This document shows positions 44,892 through 52,769 of a stretch of DNA of 64,000 bases, one piece after another. The stretch is from Kribbella voronezhensis (lineage in GTDB: Bacteria > Actinomycetota > Actinomycetes > Propionibacteriales > Kribbellaceae). The number at the start of each line of letters is the position of its first letter. Positions within the stretch are counted from its first letter, which is position 1. Under the pieces are notes generated by a model. The model was not told the DNA's origin. It did not search any database and saw only the letters and a program-made list of their open reading frames with translations. Position numbers and translations under genes: made by a program. The stretch is taken from contig NZ_SOCE01000001.1 of the NCBI RefSeq assembly GCF_004365175.1, positions 1,909,154 to 1,973,153 of the forward strand, in the 5' to 3' direction.

Positions 44892-46088
44892 TCAGAGGCG
44901 TCGACCCGCCCAGGTCCAGGCGTAGATGCCGTCGTCGACCGTGGTGCCGCCTTCGCCTAGTTCCAGGGGGCGGAAGGTGTCGACCATGACGGCCAGTTCT
45001 TCGAAGCGGTCGGCGCCCAGGGAGGCTTCGATGGCTGCGGGTTGGGGGCCGTGGGCGTAGCCGCCGGGGTGGAGGGAGATGGAGCCGAGGCCGATACCCG
45101 ATCCCTTGCGCGCCTCGTAGTCGCCGCCGCAGTAGAACATGACCTCGTCGGAGTCCACGTTCGAGTGGTAGTACGGCACCGGCACCGACAGCGGGTGGTA
45201 GTCCACCTTGCGCGGCACGAAGTTGCAGATGACGAAGTTGTTGCCCTCGAACACCTGGTGCACGGGCGGCGGCTGGTGGATGCGGCCCGTGATCGGTTCG
45301 AAGTTGCTCACATTGAACGTGTACGGATACAGGCACCCGTCCCAGCCGACCACATCGAAGGGATGCGTCGCATACGTCATCCGGCTGCCGACGATCCCGG
45401 CCGCGCCGTGGCCGCGATGCTTCACCAGCACCTCGACATCGTTGCCCTCGACAACGAAGACCGACGCGGGCGTGACCAGATCGCGTTCGCAGTACGGCGA
45501 ATGTTCGAGGAACTGCCCGTAGCGGCTGAGGTACCGCTTCGGTGGCGCGATGTGGCTGTTGGCCTCGATGCAGTACGCCGAAACCCCGTCCGGCCCGGGC
45601 AGCCATCGATGCGTCGTCGCGCGCGGGATCAGCACGTAGTCGCCCTCGGCGGCCTCGAGTACGCCGAAGACCGTCTCGACCGTCGCCGAACCCTTCTCGA
45701 CGTACACACACTCGTCGCCGATCGCGTTCCGATAGTACGGCGACGGCTGACCGGCCACGACGTACGAGATCCGGACGTCGCCGTTGCCCAGCACGAGCCG
45801 CCGTTGCTCGACCACGTTGGCCGCGGCGGCCGCCTCGGGGGCGAACAGGTCGTGCAGTTTGAGGTGCCGCGGCGTCAGCGGGTGGTTCGGCGTCGTGGCC
45901 AGGTCGGGCAGGTCCCACACCTGGGAGTCGACGATCGCCGATGGCACCCCGGAGTGGTAGAGCAGTGACGAGTCCGACGAGAACCCCTCCTCGCCCATCA
46001 GTTCCTCGTAGTACAGCCCGCCGTCCGGTTTGCGGAACTGGGTGTGCCGCTTCGGCGGAACCTGCCCGACCTGCCGGTAGAACACCAT
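44892..46088 (-). CDS. hmgA: homogentisate 1,2-dioxygenase
   Basis: 398 residues from ATG 46088 (MVFYRQVGQVPPKRHTQFR), typical for the actinobacterial form. Double cupin: LIPRATTHRWLPGP in the first part, and the iron-site region FVPRKVDYHPLSVPVPYYHSNVDSDEVMFYCGG with LHPGGYAHGPQP in the second. It opens the ring of homogentisate to maleylacetoacetate in tyrosine/phenylalanine breakdown. It diverges from the unknown gene that precedes fahA. A palindrome covers the -35 regions on both sides, and TAGACT lies 10 bp before the ATG. Confidence 0.93.
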   Translation of the reverse strand: MVFYRQVGQVPPKRHTQFRKPDGGLYYEELMGEEGFSSDSSLLYHSGVPSAIVDSQVWDLPDLATTPNHPLTPRHLKLHDLFAPEAAAAANVVEQRRLVLGNGDVRISYVVAGQPSPYYRNAIGDECVYVEKGSATVETVFGVLEAAEGDYVLIPRATTHRWLPGPDGVSAYCIEANSHIAPPKRYLSRYGQFLEHSPYCERDLVTPASVFVVEGNDVEVLVKHRGHGAAGIVGSRMTYATHPFDVVGWDGCLYPYTFNVSNFEPITGRIHQPPPVHQVFEGNNFVICNFVPRKVDYHPLSVPVPYYHSNVDSDEVMFYCGGDYEARKGSGIGLGSISLHPGGYAHGPQPAAIEASLGADRFEELAVMVDTFRPLELGEGGTTVDDGIYAWTWAGRRL

Positions 46089-46098
46089 GACCCCATCC

Positions 46099-46104
46099 AG
46101 TCTA
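46099..46104 (-). promoter_or_regulatory. -10 element of hmgA
   Basis: TAGACT on the minus strand, 10 bp before the ATG at 46088. Confidence 0.45.
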
Positions 46105-46114
46105 GTACGTTTAT

Positions 46115-46130
46115 CGGACATGTGTGTCCG
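46115..46130. promoter_or_regulatory. operator-like palindrome between hmgA and the fahA operon
   Basis: CGGACA-TGTG-TGTCCG, a perfect 6-bp inverted repeat. Measured from the -10 elements on each side, it overlaps both -35 positions, so one protein bound here could control both directions. Confidence 0.65.
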
Positions 46131-46148
46131 CTTACCGAAAGCATCCGT

Positions 46149-46154
46149 TAGGCT
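46149..46154 (+). promoter_or_regulatory. -10 element of leaderless gene at 46162
   Basis: TAGGCT followed by 7 bp and the ATG at 46162. Confidence 0.5.
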
Positions 46155-46161
46155 CGGAGCC

Positions 46162-47013
46162 ATGTCAACCATCCCTGCCCTGTTCCGGCACCTGGTCGAC
46201 GACGCTGCGATGTTCCCGCCCGGGGAGTTGCCCCTGGCCGCAGCGGTGGCCGCGCACCGGGAGCACCGCCAGGCGGAGTACGCCGACCTGGTCGGCCCCT
46301 TCGTCTGCACCGACGAGGACCTGATGAAGGTCGCCGCCGAGGCCCGCGCGAGCGGCGGGCCACTCGAGGTCTCCGTCGTGATCACGGGCGGAGCCGGCGG
46401 CATCGAGCCCGCCGTCCGGTACGGCGATCGCTCGGCCGACCTGGTCGTCAAGGCGATCGAGGTCCGCCTGCGCGCCGAGGACGACCTGTCCCGCAACGCG
46501 CTCCGGGTAGTCCGCGCCTGCGACGACTGCCTGGACGAGGAGAACGCCTTCGTCGAGATCGGGCTGGACGGCGCCTGGGAGCGAGCGCTCGACGTCGTCG
46601 CCGACGCCGGGTACGCCGCGAAACTGCGGACCGGCGGGCTGGACCCCTCGCTGTTCCCGACGGCCGAACAGGTTGCAGCCTTCATCACGGCCTGCCTGGA
46701 TCGCGAGGTCGCCTTCAAGTGCACGGCCGGCCTGCACAACGCAGTACGCCACACGGCGGCCGACACCGGATTCGAGCATCACGGGTTCTTGAATGTGCTG
46801 CTTGCTACCCGGGCGTCGCTGGACGGTTCGAGCCAGGACGAGTTGGCCGCGCTGCTGGAGACGCGCGACGGTGGAACCCTTGCCGCCAAGGCGCTCGAGT
46901 TGTCCGAGGAGCAGGCCGTGAGTACGCGGCGATGGTTCACCTCGTTCGGTTCCTGCAGCATCGACGAACCCCGCCACGACCTGACCGCACTAGGCCTGCT
47001 GGAGGCGAAGTGA
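46162..47013 (+). CDS. uncharacterised protein of the homogentisate gene cluster
   Basis: 283 residues. I do not recognise a named family. The sequence reads as an alpha/beta barrel-like enzyme with conserved-looking phrases: LVDDAAMFPPGELPL, AAKLRTGGLDPSLFP, VAFKCTAGLHNAVRHT (Lys, Cys, two His), HHGFLNVLLAT and the terminal FTSFGSCSIDEP. No signal peptide, so cytoplasmic. It diverges from hmgA, shares its operator region, and its stop overlaps the fahA start (GTGA at 47010-47013), behind GGAGGCGAA. The context strongly ties it to homogentisate breakdown. The missing step is maleylacetoacetate isomerisation; whether this protein does it is only a hypothesis. Confidence 0.75.
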   Translation: MSTIPALFRHLVDDAAMFPPGELPLAAAVAAHREHRQAEYADLVGPFVCTDEDLMKVAAEARASGGPLEVSVVITGGAGGIEPAVRYGDRSADLVVKAIEVRLRAEDDLSRNALRVVRACDDCLDEENAFVEIGLDGAWERALDVVADAGYAAKLRTGGLDPSLFPTAEQVAAFITACLDREVAFKCTAGLHNAVRHTAADTGFEHHGFLNVLLATRASLDGSSQDELAALLETRDGGTLAAKALELSEEQAVSTRRWFTSFGSCSIDEPRHDLTALGLLEAK

Positions 47014-48209
47014 CCTGGATCGACATCGCAGCGAACTCACCGTTCGGGCCCGCGAACCTGCCGCTCGGCATCTTCCGGACCGGCGACGAGGCACCAAGAG
47101 TGGGCGCAGCGATCGGCGATCAGCTCATCGACCTGGCACCGCTCGCCGCCGAGCGGCTACCGGACGTCGCGCCGGCATTCACCGGGCAGTCGCTCAACGC
47201 GTTCCTCGCTCTCGGCCGCCCGGCCTGGCAGGCGACCCGCGAGTGGCTACTGGACCTGGTCGGCGACGAAGCCAACAGGACAGCCGTCGAGCCGCACCTG
47301 ATCCGGTTGGATGCGGTGACGATGCTACTGCCGTTCGAGGTCGCCGACTATGTCGACTTCTACGCCTCGGAGCACCACGCGTCCAACGTGGGCAGGCTGT
47401 TCCGGCCCGACGCGGAACCCCTGCTGCCGAACTGGAAACACCTCCCGGTGGGCTACCACGGCAGGGCCGGCACAGTAGTTGCCAGCGGCACCGACATCGT
47501 CCGGCCGAGCGGCCAGCGCAAGGCGCCCGCGGACGAAGCACCGACGTACGGGCCGTCGCAGCGCCTCGACATCGAGGTCGAACTCGGGTACGTCGTCGGT
47601 ACGCCGTCCGCCCTCGGCAGCCGCGTCTCCGTGGACGATTTCAAGGACCACGTGTACGGCGTGGTACTCGTCAACGACTGGTCGGCAAGGGACATCCAGG
47701 CGTGGGAGTACGTCCCGCTCGGTCCCTTCCTCGGCAAGTCGTTCGCCACCTCGATCTCGCCCTGGGTGGTCTCACTGGATGCGCTCGAAGCCGCCGAGGT
47801 GCCGCTCGGCAAGCAGGAACCGGCCGTGCTGCCGTATCTCGCCGGTGAACTGACGAACCTGAACATCACCTTCGAGGTGCGCTGGAACGGCCAACTGGTC
47901 AGCAGCCCGCCGTACCAGGAGATGTACTGGTCCCCCGCCCAGATGCTCGCGCACCTGTCGGTCAACGGCGCCTCCGTGCGGACCGGCGACCTGTTCGCCT
48001 CCGGCACGGTCAGCGGCGCCGAGAAGAACCAGCGCGGCTCGTTCCTCGAACTCAGCTGGGGCGGCCGCGAGCCGGTCACGGTCAACGGCGAGCAGCGCAC
48101 CTTCCTCGAAGACGGCGACGAGGTCACCATCACCGGCTGGGCCGCCACCCCCGACGGCACCCGCATCGGCCTCGGCGACGTGACGGGCAGGATCCTCCCC
48201 GCCGCCTGA
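47010..48209 (+). CDS. fahA: fumarylacetoacetase
   Basis: 399 residues from GTG 47010. N-terminal SH3-like domain (VTWIDIAANSPFGPANLPLGIFRT), then the FAH fold: DYVDFYASEHHASNVGRLFR (metal Asp and catalytic His), LPVGYHGRAGTVV, DIEVELGYVVG, GVVLVNDWSARDIQAWEYVPLGPFLGKSF (metal ligands) and ASGTVSGAEKNQRGSFLELSW. It cleaves fumarylacetoacetate to fumarate and acetoacetate, the last step of tyrosine breakdown. Coupled to the preceding unknown gene and followed by a strong terminator. Confidence 0.95.
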   Translation: MTWIDIAANSPFGPANLPLGIFRTGDEAPRVGAAIGDQLIDLAPLAAERLPDVAPAFTGQSLNAFLALGRPAWQATREWLLDLVGDEANRTAVEPHLIRLDAVTMLLPFEVADYVDFYASEHHASNVGRLFRPDAEPLLPNWKHLPVGYHGRAGTVVASGTDIVRPSGQRKAPADEAPTYGPSQRLDIEVELGYVVGTPSALGSRVSVDDFKDHVYGVVLVNDWSARDIQAWEYVPLGPFLGKSFATSISPWVVSLDALEAAEVPLGKQEPAVLPYLAGELTNLNITFEVRWNGQLVSSPPYQEMYWSPAQMLAHLSVNGASVRTGDLFASGTVSGAEKNQRGSFLELSWGGREPVTVNGEQRTFLEDGDEVTITGWAATPDGTRIGLGDVTGRILPAA

Positions 48210-48217
48210 TCCCCACC

Positions 48218-48253
48218 AGCCGCCTGCGTCCACCGATCAGGACGCAGGCGGCT
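48218..48253 (+). terminator. hairpin terminator after fahA
   Basis: A perfect 14-bp stem (AGCCGCCTGCGTCC with GGACGCAGGCGGCT) and 8-nt loop, 8 bp after the fahA stop. Confidence 0.8.
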
Positions 48254-48259
48254 TCGTGC

Positions 48260-48308
48260 TGGCTAAACGTTCACTAAAGATGTTCATAGCTGTTCGTTTC
48301 TCTTGACT
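48260..48308 (+). promoter_or_regulatory. AT-rich promoter region of the GH101 gene
   Basis: A markedly AT-richer stretch with GTTC three times (GTTCACTAAAG, GTTCATAGCT, GTTCGTTTC) inside flanking AAACG/CGTTT ends, then TTGACT at 48303-48308 as a possible -35. Repeated GTTC could be operator contacts of a carbohydrate-responsive regulator. Confidence 0.4.
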
Positions 48309-48369
48309 CATGCTCGCTCCTGCGCACAGAATCCGACATCGCCCCTTCCGTCCACCGAGGAGTGCGCTC

Positions 48370-51300
48370 GTGATTCCCCTCCGCCCAGCGGCCCTGACCG
48401 CCGCTCTCGCCCTGACCGGCGGCCTGTTACTGGCACCGTCGGCCACGGCTTCCCAAACCGCGCCGACCACGGCCGCAGCAGCGCCGCTGACCTTGCATTC
48501 GGCCAGCCTGACCGTGACCGTCGGCAGCGACTTCCCGCGCGTCATCGGGTACGCCGACAACGCGTCCGGCAAGACGCTCGGCGGTCAGCCCGACGCCATC
48601 TCCACCGTCACCATCAACGGGACGCCCCGAACCGCTCGGCTCACCGCGCCACCGACCGTCAGCGCCGACGGCGGCCGAGCCGACTACAAGCTCGCCTTCG
48701 ACGCCCTGCCCGGGGTCGAACTGGACGCCAGCCTCGCGCTCGCCGGCCGGATCACCACCTTCAAGATCGACGCTGTCCGAGACACCGAGTCGAGCCGGGT
48801 GAACACGATCGACATCCCGGACCACGACCTGATCTCAGTGGCCAGCACCGACGCCGGTGCGACCACCGCGTTCACCACGCTGGATCCGGACTCCACCCGC
48901 ACGGCCGACAAGATCACTCCCGTGACCGCCGCCACCGCAGCCGAGGCCGCGCCCACCGGAGCGACGTACGCGTTCGTGAACACGAGCGGACTCGCGGCCG
49001 GGATCGAGACGAATTCGACGTACGACAAGCCTGCTGGGCAGTCGGTCGACGACGGGGCCCGGTTCTGGCATCGCGCGCGGAAGGCTGCCGACGGGACCAG
49101 CCGGGTCGGGGTCTGGAGTGGTCAATGGACCTACCGCGCCGACACCTCGCCCTACACCGAGCCGTTGCCGTGGGCAAAGGTCGTCGTCACTCCCGACGCC
49201 AACGGTGACCGGACGGTCGACTGGCAGGACGGCGCGATCGCGTTCCGCTCGATCATGGTGGAGCCGAAGGGCGGCGACCTGGTCAAGGACCGGGTGGTCA
49301 CCCACATCCCGTTCAACTTCGCCAGCCAGGCGACCCACCCGTTCCTGCGCACGCTCGACGACGTCAAGCGGATCTCGCTCGCCACCGACGGGCTGGGCCA
49401 ACTCGCGCTGCTGAAGGGATACGGGTCGGAGGGCCACGACTCCGCGCATCCCGACTACGGCGGCAACTACAACGTGCGTGCCGGCGGTCTGACCGACCTG
49501 AACACGCTGCTGAAGAAGGGCAAGGGCTGGAACGCCGCGTTCGGCGTGCATGTGAACGCGACCGAGTCCTACCCCGAGGCGAACGCCTTCAGCGAGGACC
49601 TGGTCGACAAATCCGCCAAGGGCTGGAACTGGCTGAACCAGAGCTACTACATCAAGCAGCGGCCGGACCTTGCCTCAGGCAACATCGTCAAGCGGTTCCA
49701 GCAGTTGCGCGACGAGACGGACCAGAACCTGCAGGAACTCTACATCGACGTGTACTACCAGTCCGGCTGGCTGGCCGACGGCCTGACCCGGCAACTCGCC
49801 GACCAGGGCTGGCAGATCGCCACCGAGTGGGCCGACCGGCACGAGCGCACGTCGCTGTGGTCGCACTGGGCGAACGACCTGGACTACGGCGGTCCCACCA
49901 ACAAAGGGCTGAACAGCAAGATCATCCGGTTCGCTCGCAACCACGAGAAGGACGTCTGGAACGCCGACCGGATCCTCGGCCAGGCCTCGATCGTCGAGTT
50001 CGAGGGCTGGACCGGCGAGACCGACTGGAACAAGTTCTACGCCAACATCTGGCAGCGCAACCTGCCGGCCAAGTTCCTGCAGCAGCAGAAGATCCTCGAC
50101 TGGAACGAGAACGACATCGCCTTCACCGGCGGTATCCGCGGCACCGTCGAGAACGGCAGGCGGACCCTGTACGCCGGTACCGCCAAGGTGCTCGACGGCG
50201 ACAAGTACCTGCTGCCGTGGGACAACAACAAGAAGCTCTACCACTACAACCCCGAAGGTGGCCTCACTGCTTGGCGCGTACCGGCCGCGCTAGCCGCGAC
50301 GACCAAGTTCACCGTCTACAAGCTGACCGACACGGGCCGGGTCAAGGTGACCACCGCACCCGTCAAGAAGGGTGTCGTCACCCTCGACGCCGACCCCGGC
50401 CAGCCGTACGTGCTGTACCCCGACGTCGCGCCGAAGCAGCCTGCCGCCCAGTGGGGTGAGGGCAGCCTGGTCAAGGATCCCGGTTTCAACGCGGGCAACC
50501 TGAACGCGTGGAAGCCGACCGGCTTCGCGAAGATCGACACCCTGGCCAACGGTCAGCACGTCGCCGCCTTCGGTCCGGGAACGGCGTCGCTGCAGCAGCA
50601 GCTCACCGGCCTGACCGCCGGCCACACCTACAGCGCCTCGGCCTGGATCGAGGTCGAGCCGGGCAAGTCGCGGCCGACCACCATCGACGTCAACGGCACC
50701 AAGGTGACCGTCACCAGGTCGACCGCGCAGAACAAGGTCGCATCCGACGACAAGCAGGATGCCTACTACCAGCGGGCCCGGGTCCTCTTCGATGCCAAGG
50801 GCACCAATGCGACGCTGAAGATCAGTGCGGCCGACGGTACTGCGCGGGTCCGCGTCGACGATGTCCGGGTCGTCGAGACGACTCGGCCGGCGGCCGGCCT
50901 GGTGGACGACTTCGAGCACACCGACCAAGGCTGGGGACCGTTCGTCAAGGGCGACGCCGGCGGCACCACGGACCCTCGGACCGTGCTGGCTCACAAGCAT
51001 GCGCCGTACACGCAGGCAGGCTGGAACGGGAAGCTCGTCGACGACGTCCTCGACGGCGACTGGTCACTGAAGTCGCACGAGGAGAACGAGGGCCTGGTCT
51101 ACCGGACTGCGCCGTGGACGGTCGACTTCAAGCCGGGCCACAAGTACAAGGTCGGCTTCGACTACGAGAACGGCCGGGCCGGGCAGTACACCTGGGTACA
51201 GGGAGTCGACCGGCCCGACTCGGTCGAGGTGCACTCGACACCGATCGGCGAGCAGCGAACGAAGACGGCGTTCTCACAGGAGTTCGTGGCCGGCTGCGGC

Positions 51301-52161
51301 GGCGACTACTGGGTCGGCCTGCGCAAACTCTCCTCCGGGGGCGACCAAGCGGACTTCGTGATCGACAACTTCGCCGTCACCGACCTCGGCCAGTCCGACG
51401 AGAAGGCGGACTGTACGTCGATCAGCCTGTCGGGTGCGGGCCTCAACGGCATGGTCTCCGGTGAGGCGAACACCGTGGTCACCACGTTCACCAACAACGA
51501 CGTCGTCGCCGCCGACGACATCACGATGACGCTCCAGGCCCCGGCCGGCTGGACCGTCGAGGCGACGACTCCCGCAACTCACGCCACGGTTGCCGCCGGC
51601 ACCAGCGTGACCACCTCCTGGTCGGTCACCCCGCCCGCCGGAACACCGGAAGGTAAATACGGGCTCACGGCAACAGGTGGCACAGCGAGTACGTCGGCCG
51701 AGGCGACCCTGCTGCCGCCGGGGATCGTTCCGCAGTCCCGGATCACCGTTGCCGACGTGAGCAGTGAAGACGTGGCCACAGGCGGCGCGGCCGTGGGCGC
51801 GTTGGACGGCGACCCCAGCACGCTGTGGCACTCGGCCTGGTCCGAGGTTCCGACCCCGGCCGGTTTCCCGCACCACATCACGCTGGATCTCGGTACGACG
51901 TACCAGGTGGACGGATTCAGCTACCTGCCCCGGCAGAGCGGGACGAACGGGATGTTCAAGGGATACGAGATCTACGTCAGCACCGACGGCCAGACCTGGG
52001 GTTCGCCGGTGCAGACCGGTGAGTTCCCGAACTCGCGGGACACCCAGCGGGTCGACTTCACCGCGAAGGCCGGCCGGTACGTGAAGTTCGTCGGCACCAG
52101 TTCGCTGAACGGAGCGGTCTTCGGGTCGGCGGCCGAACTGAACGTCTACGGCACGCACTGA
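48370..52161 (+). CDS. secreted endo-alpha-N-acetylgalactosaminidase (GH101) with carbohydrate-binding domains
   Basis: 1263 residues from GTG 48370, 7 bp after GAGGAG. An in-frame ATG at 48310 lacks a ribosome-binding site and lies at the promoter. Sec signal (RPAALTAALALTGGLLLAPSATA). An N-terminal beta domain to about 300 precedes the GH101 barrel, with candidate nucleophile Asp460 in ELYIDVYYQSGW and acid/base Glu486 in QIATEWADRHE by family analogy. A jelly-roll module, a NEW3-like domain (LSGAGLNGMVSGEANTVVTTFTNND) and a C-terminal F5/8-type C domain (about 1120-1263) follow. GH101 releases the Gal-GalNAc disaccharide from mucin-type O-glycans. In a soil organism the target may be fungal or animal glycoprotein. 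Confidence 0.88.
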   Translation: MIPLRPAALTAALALTGGLLLAPSATASQTAPTTAAAAPLTLHSASLTVTVGSDFPRVIGYADNASGKTLGGQPDAISTVTINGTPRTARLTAPPTVSADGGRADYKLAFDALPGVELDASLALAGRITTFKIDAVRDTESSRVNTIDIPDHDLISVASTDAGATTAFTTLDPDSTRTADKITPVTAATAAEAAPTGATYAFVNTSGLAAGIETNSTYDKPAGQSVDDGARFWHRARKAADGTSRVGVWSGQWTYRADTSPYTEPLPWAKVVVTPDANGDRTVDWQDGAIAFRSIMVEPKGGDLVKDRVVTHIPFNFASQATHPFLRTLDDVKRISLATDGLGQLALLKGYGSEGHDSAHPDYGGNYNVRAGGLTDLNTLLKKGKGWNAAFGVHVNATESYPEANAFSEDLVDKSAKGWNWLNQSYYIKQRPDLASGNIVKRFQQLRDETDQNLQELYIDVYYQSGWLADGLTRQLADQGWQIATEWADRHERTSLWSHWANDLDYGGPTNKGLNSKIIRFARNHEKDVWNADRILGQASIVEFEGWTGETDWNKFYANIWQRNLPAKFLQQQKILDWNENDIAFTGGIRGTVENGRRTLYAGTAKVLDGDKYLLPWDNNKKLYHYNPEGGLTAWRVPAALAATTKFTVYKLTDTGRVKVTTAPVKKGVVTLDADPGQPYVLYPDVAPKQPAAQWGEGSLVKDPGFNAGNLNAWKPTGFAKIDTLANGQHVAAFGPGTASLQQQLTGLTAGHTYSASAWIEVEPGKSRPTTIDVNGTKVTVTRSTAQNKVASDDKQDAYYQRARVLFDAKGTNATLKISAADGTARVRVDDVRVVETTRPAAGLVDDFEHTDQGWGPFVKGDAGGTTDPRTVLAHKHAPYTQAGWNGKLVDDVLDGDWSLKSHEENEGLVYRTAPWTVDFKPGHKYKVGFDYENGRAGQYTWVQGVDRPDSVEVHSTPIGEQRTKTAFSQEFVAGCGGDYWVGLRKLSSGGDQADFVIDNFAVTDLGQSDEKADCTSISLSGAGLNGMVSGEANTVVTTFTNNDVVAADDITMTLQAPAGWTVEATTPATHATVAAGTSVTTSWSVTPPAGTPEGKYGLTATGGTASTSAEATLLPPGIVPQSRITVADVSSEDVATGGAAVGALDGDPSTLWHSAWSEVPTPAGFPHHITLDLGTTYQVDGFSYLPRQSGTNGMFKGYEIYVSTDGQTWGSPVQTGEFPNSRDTQRVDFTAKAGRYVKFVGTSSLNGAVFGSAAELNVYGTH

Positions 52162-52171
52162 CAGTACGAAG

Positions 52172-52217
52172 AGAACAGCGGCGCCACACCCCGCCCCGGG
52201 AGTGGCGCCGCTGTTCT
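52172..52217. terminator. bidirectional hairpin terminator after GH101 gene
   Basis: A perfect 16-bp stem (AGAACAGCGGCGCCAC with GTGGCGCCGCTGTTCT) with a 14-nt loop, between two convergent genes. The AGAA/TTCT ends give a T-run in each direction. Confidence 0.85.
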
Positions 52218-52262
52218 GTCCCAGTGTGCACGACGGAATCAAATCCCCCGCACACCGGTGGC

Positions 52263-52688
52263 TCACTTGGTGATCGTGACCGAAACGGCGGCGCTGGCGG
52301 CCTTCCCCGCGACGACGCGGAACTTGTTCACGCCGACCCGGCCGCTCTTCACCCAGACCGAGTACGTCGACGCGGACGTCACCTTGGTGGTGGCCGGGAA
52401 GTTGACCCACTTGCCGCTCTCCAGCCGCTGCACCTGAACGGTGGTGTTCCGGGCGAGGCCGGCGGTCTTGCCGGTCAGCGAGACCTTCGTCCACGCCTTG
52501 GCGGTGGTGTGGTCCGACTTGATGCTGATCGTCGGAGCCGCGGCGACCGAACCGGCGCCGGCCGCCGTGATCCGGGTGGTGTCCGGCGTGGCGCCGGCCT
52601 GCAGCGCACCGGCGACACCGATCGCACCGACGGCCAGGGCGACACCGGCGACGGCGGCGGCAGAACGACGAACAAGCTGAATACGCAT
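52263..52688 (-). CDS. small secreted Ig-like hypothetical protein
   Basis: 141 residues. A signal peptide (MRIQLVRRSAAAVAGVALAVGAIGVAGALQAGA) is followed by one beta-sandwich-like domain (ISIKSDHTTAKAWTKVSLTGKTAGLARNTTVQVQRLESGKWVNFPATTKVTSASTYSVWV), like bacterial Ig-like repeats. No catalytic motif. It lies 81 bp downstream of the sensor kinase gene, same strand. Confidence 0.75.
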   Translation of the reverse strand: MRIQLVRRSAAAVAGVALAVGAIGVAGALQAGATPDTTRITAAGAGSVAAAPTISIKSDHTTAKAWTKVSLTGKTAGLARNTTVQVQRLESGKWVNFPATTKVTSASTYSVWVKSGRVGVNKFRVVAGKAASAAVSVTITK

Positions 52689-52769
52689 GATCCTTGGTTT
52701 CCCCTCGTATGTAAGGGTTCTTGTGAACCCGACGTACGAAGAGACGCCGGCCCGCGGCGAGAAGTTGTG

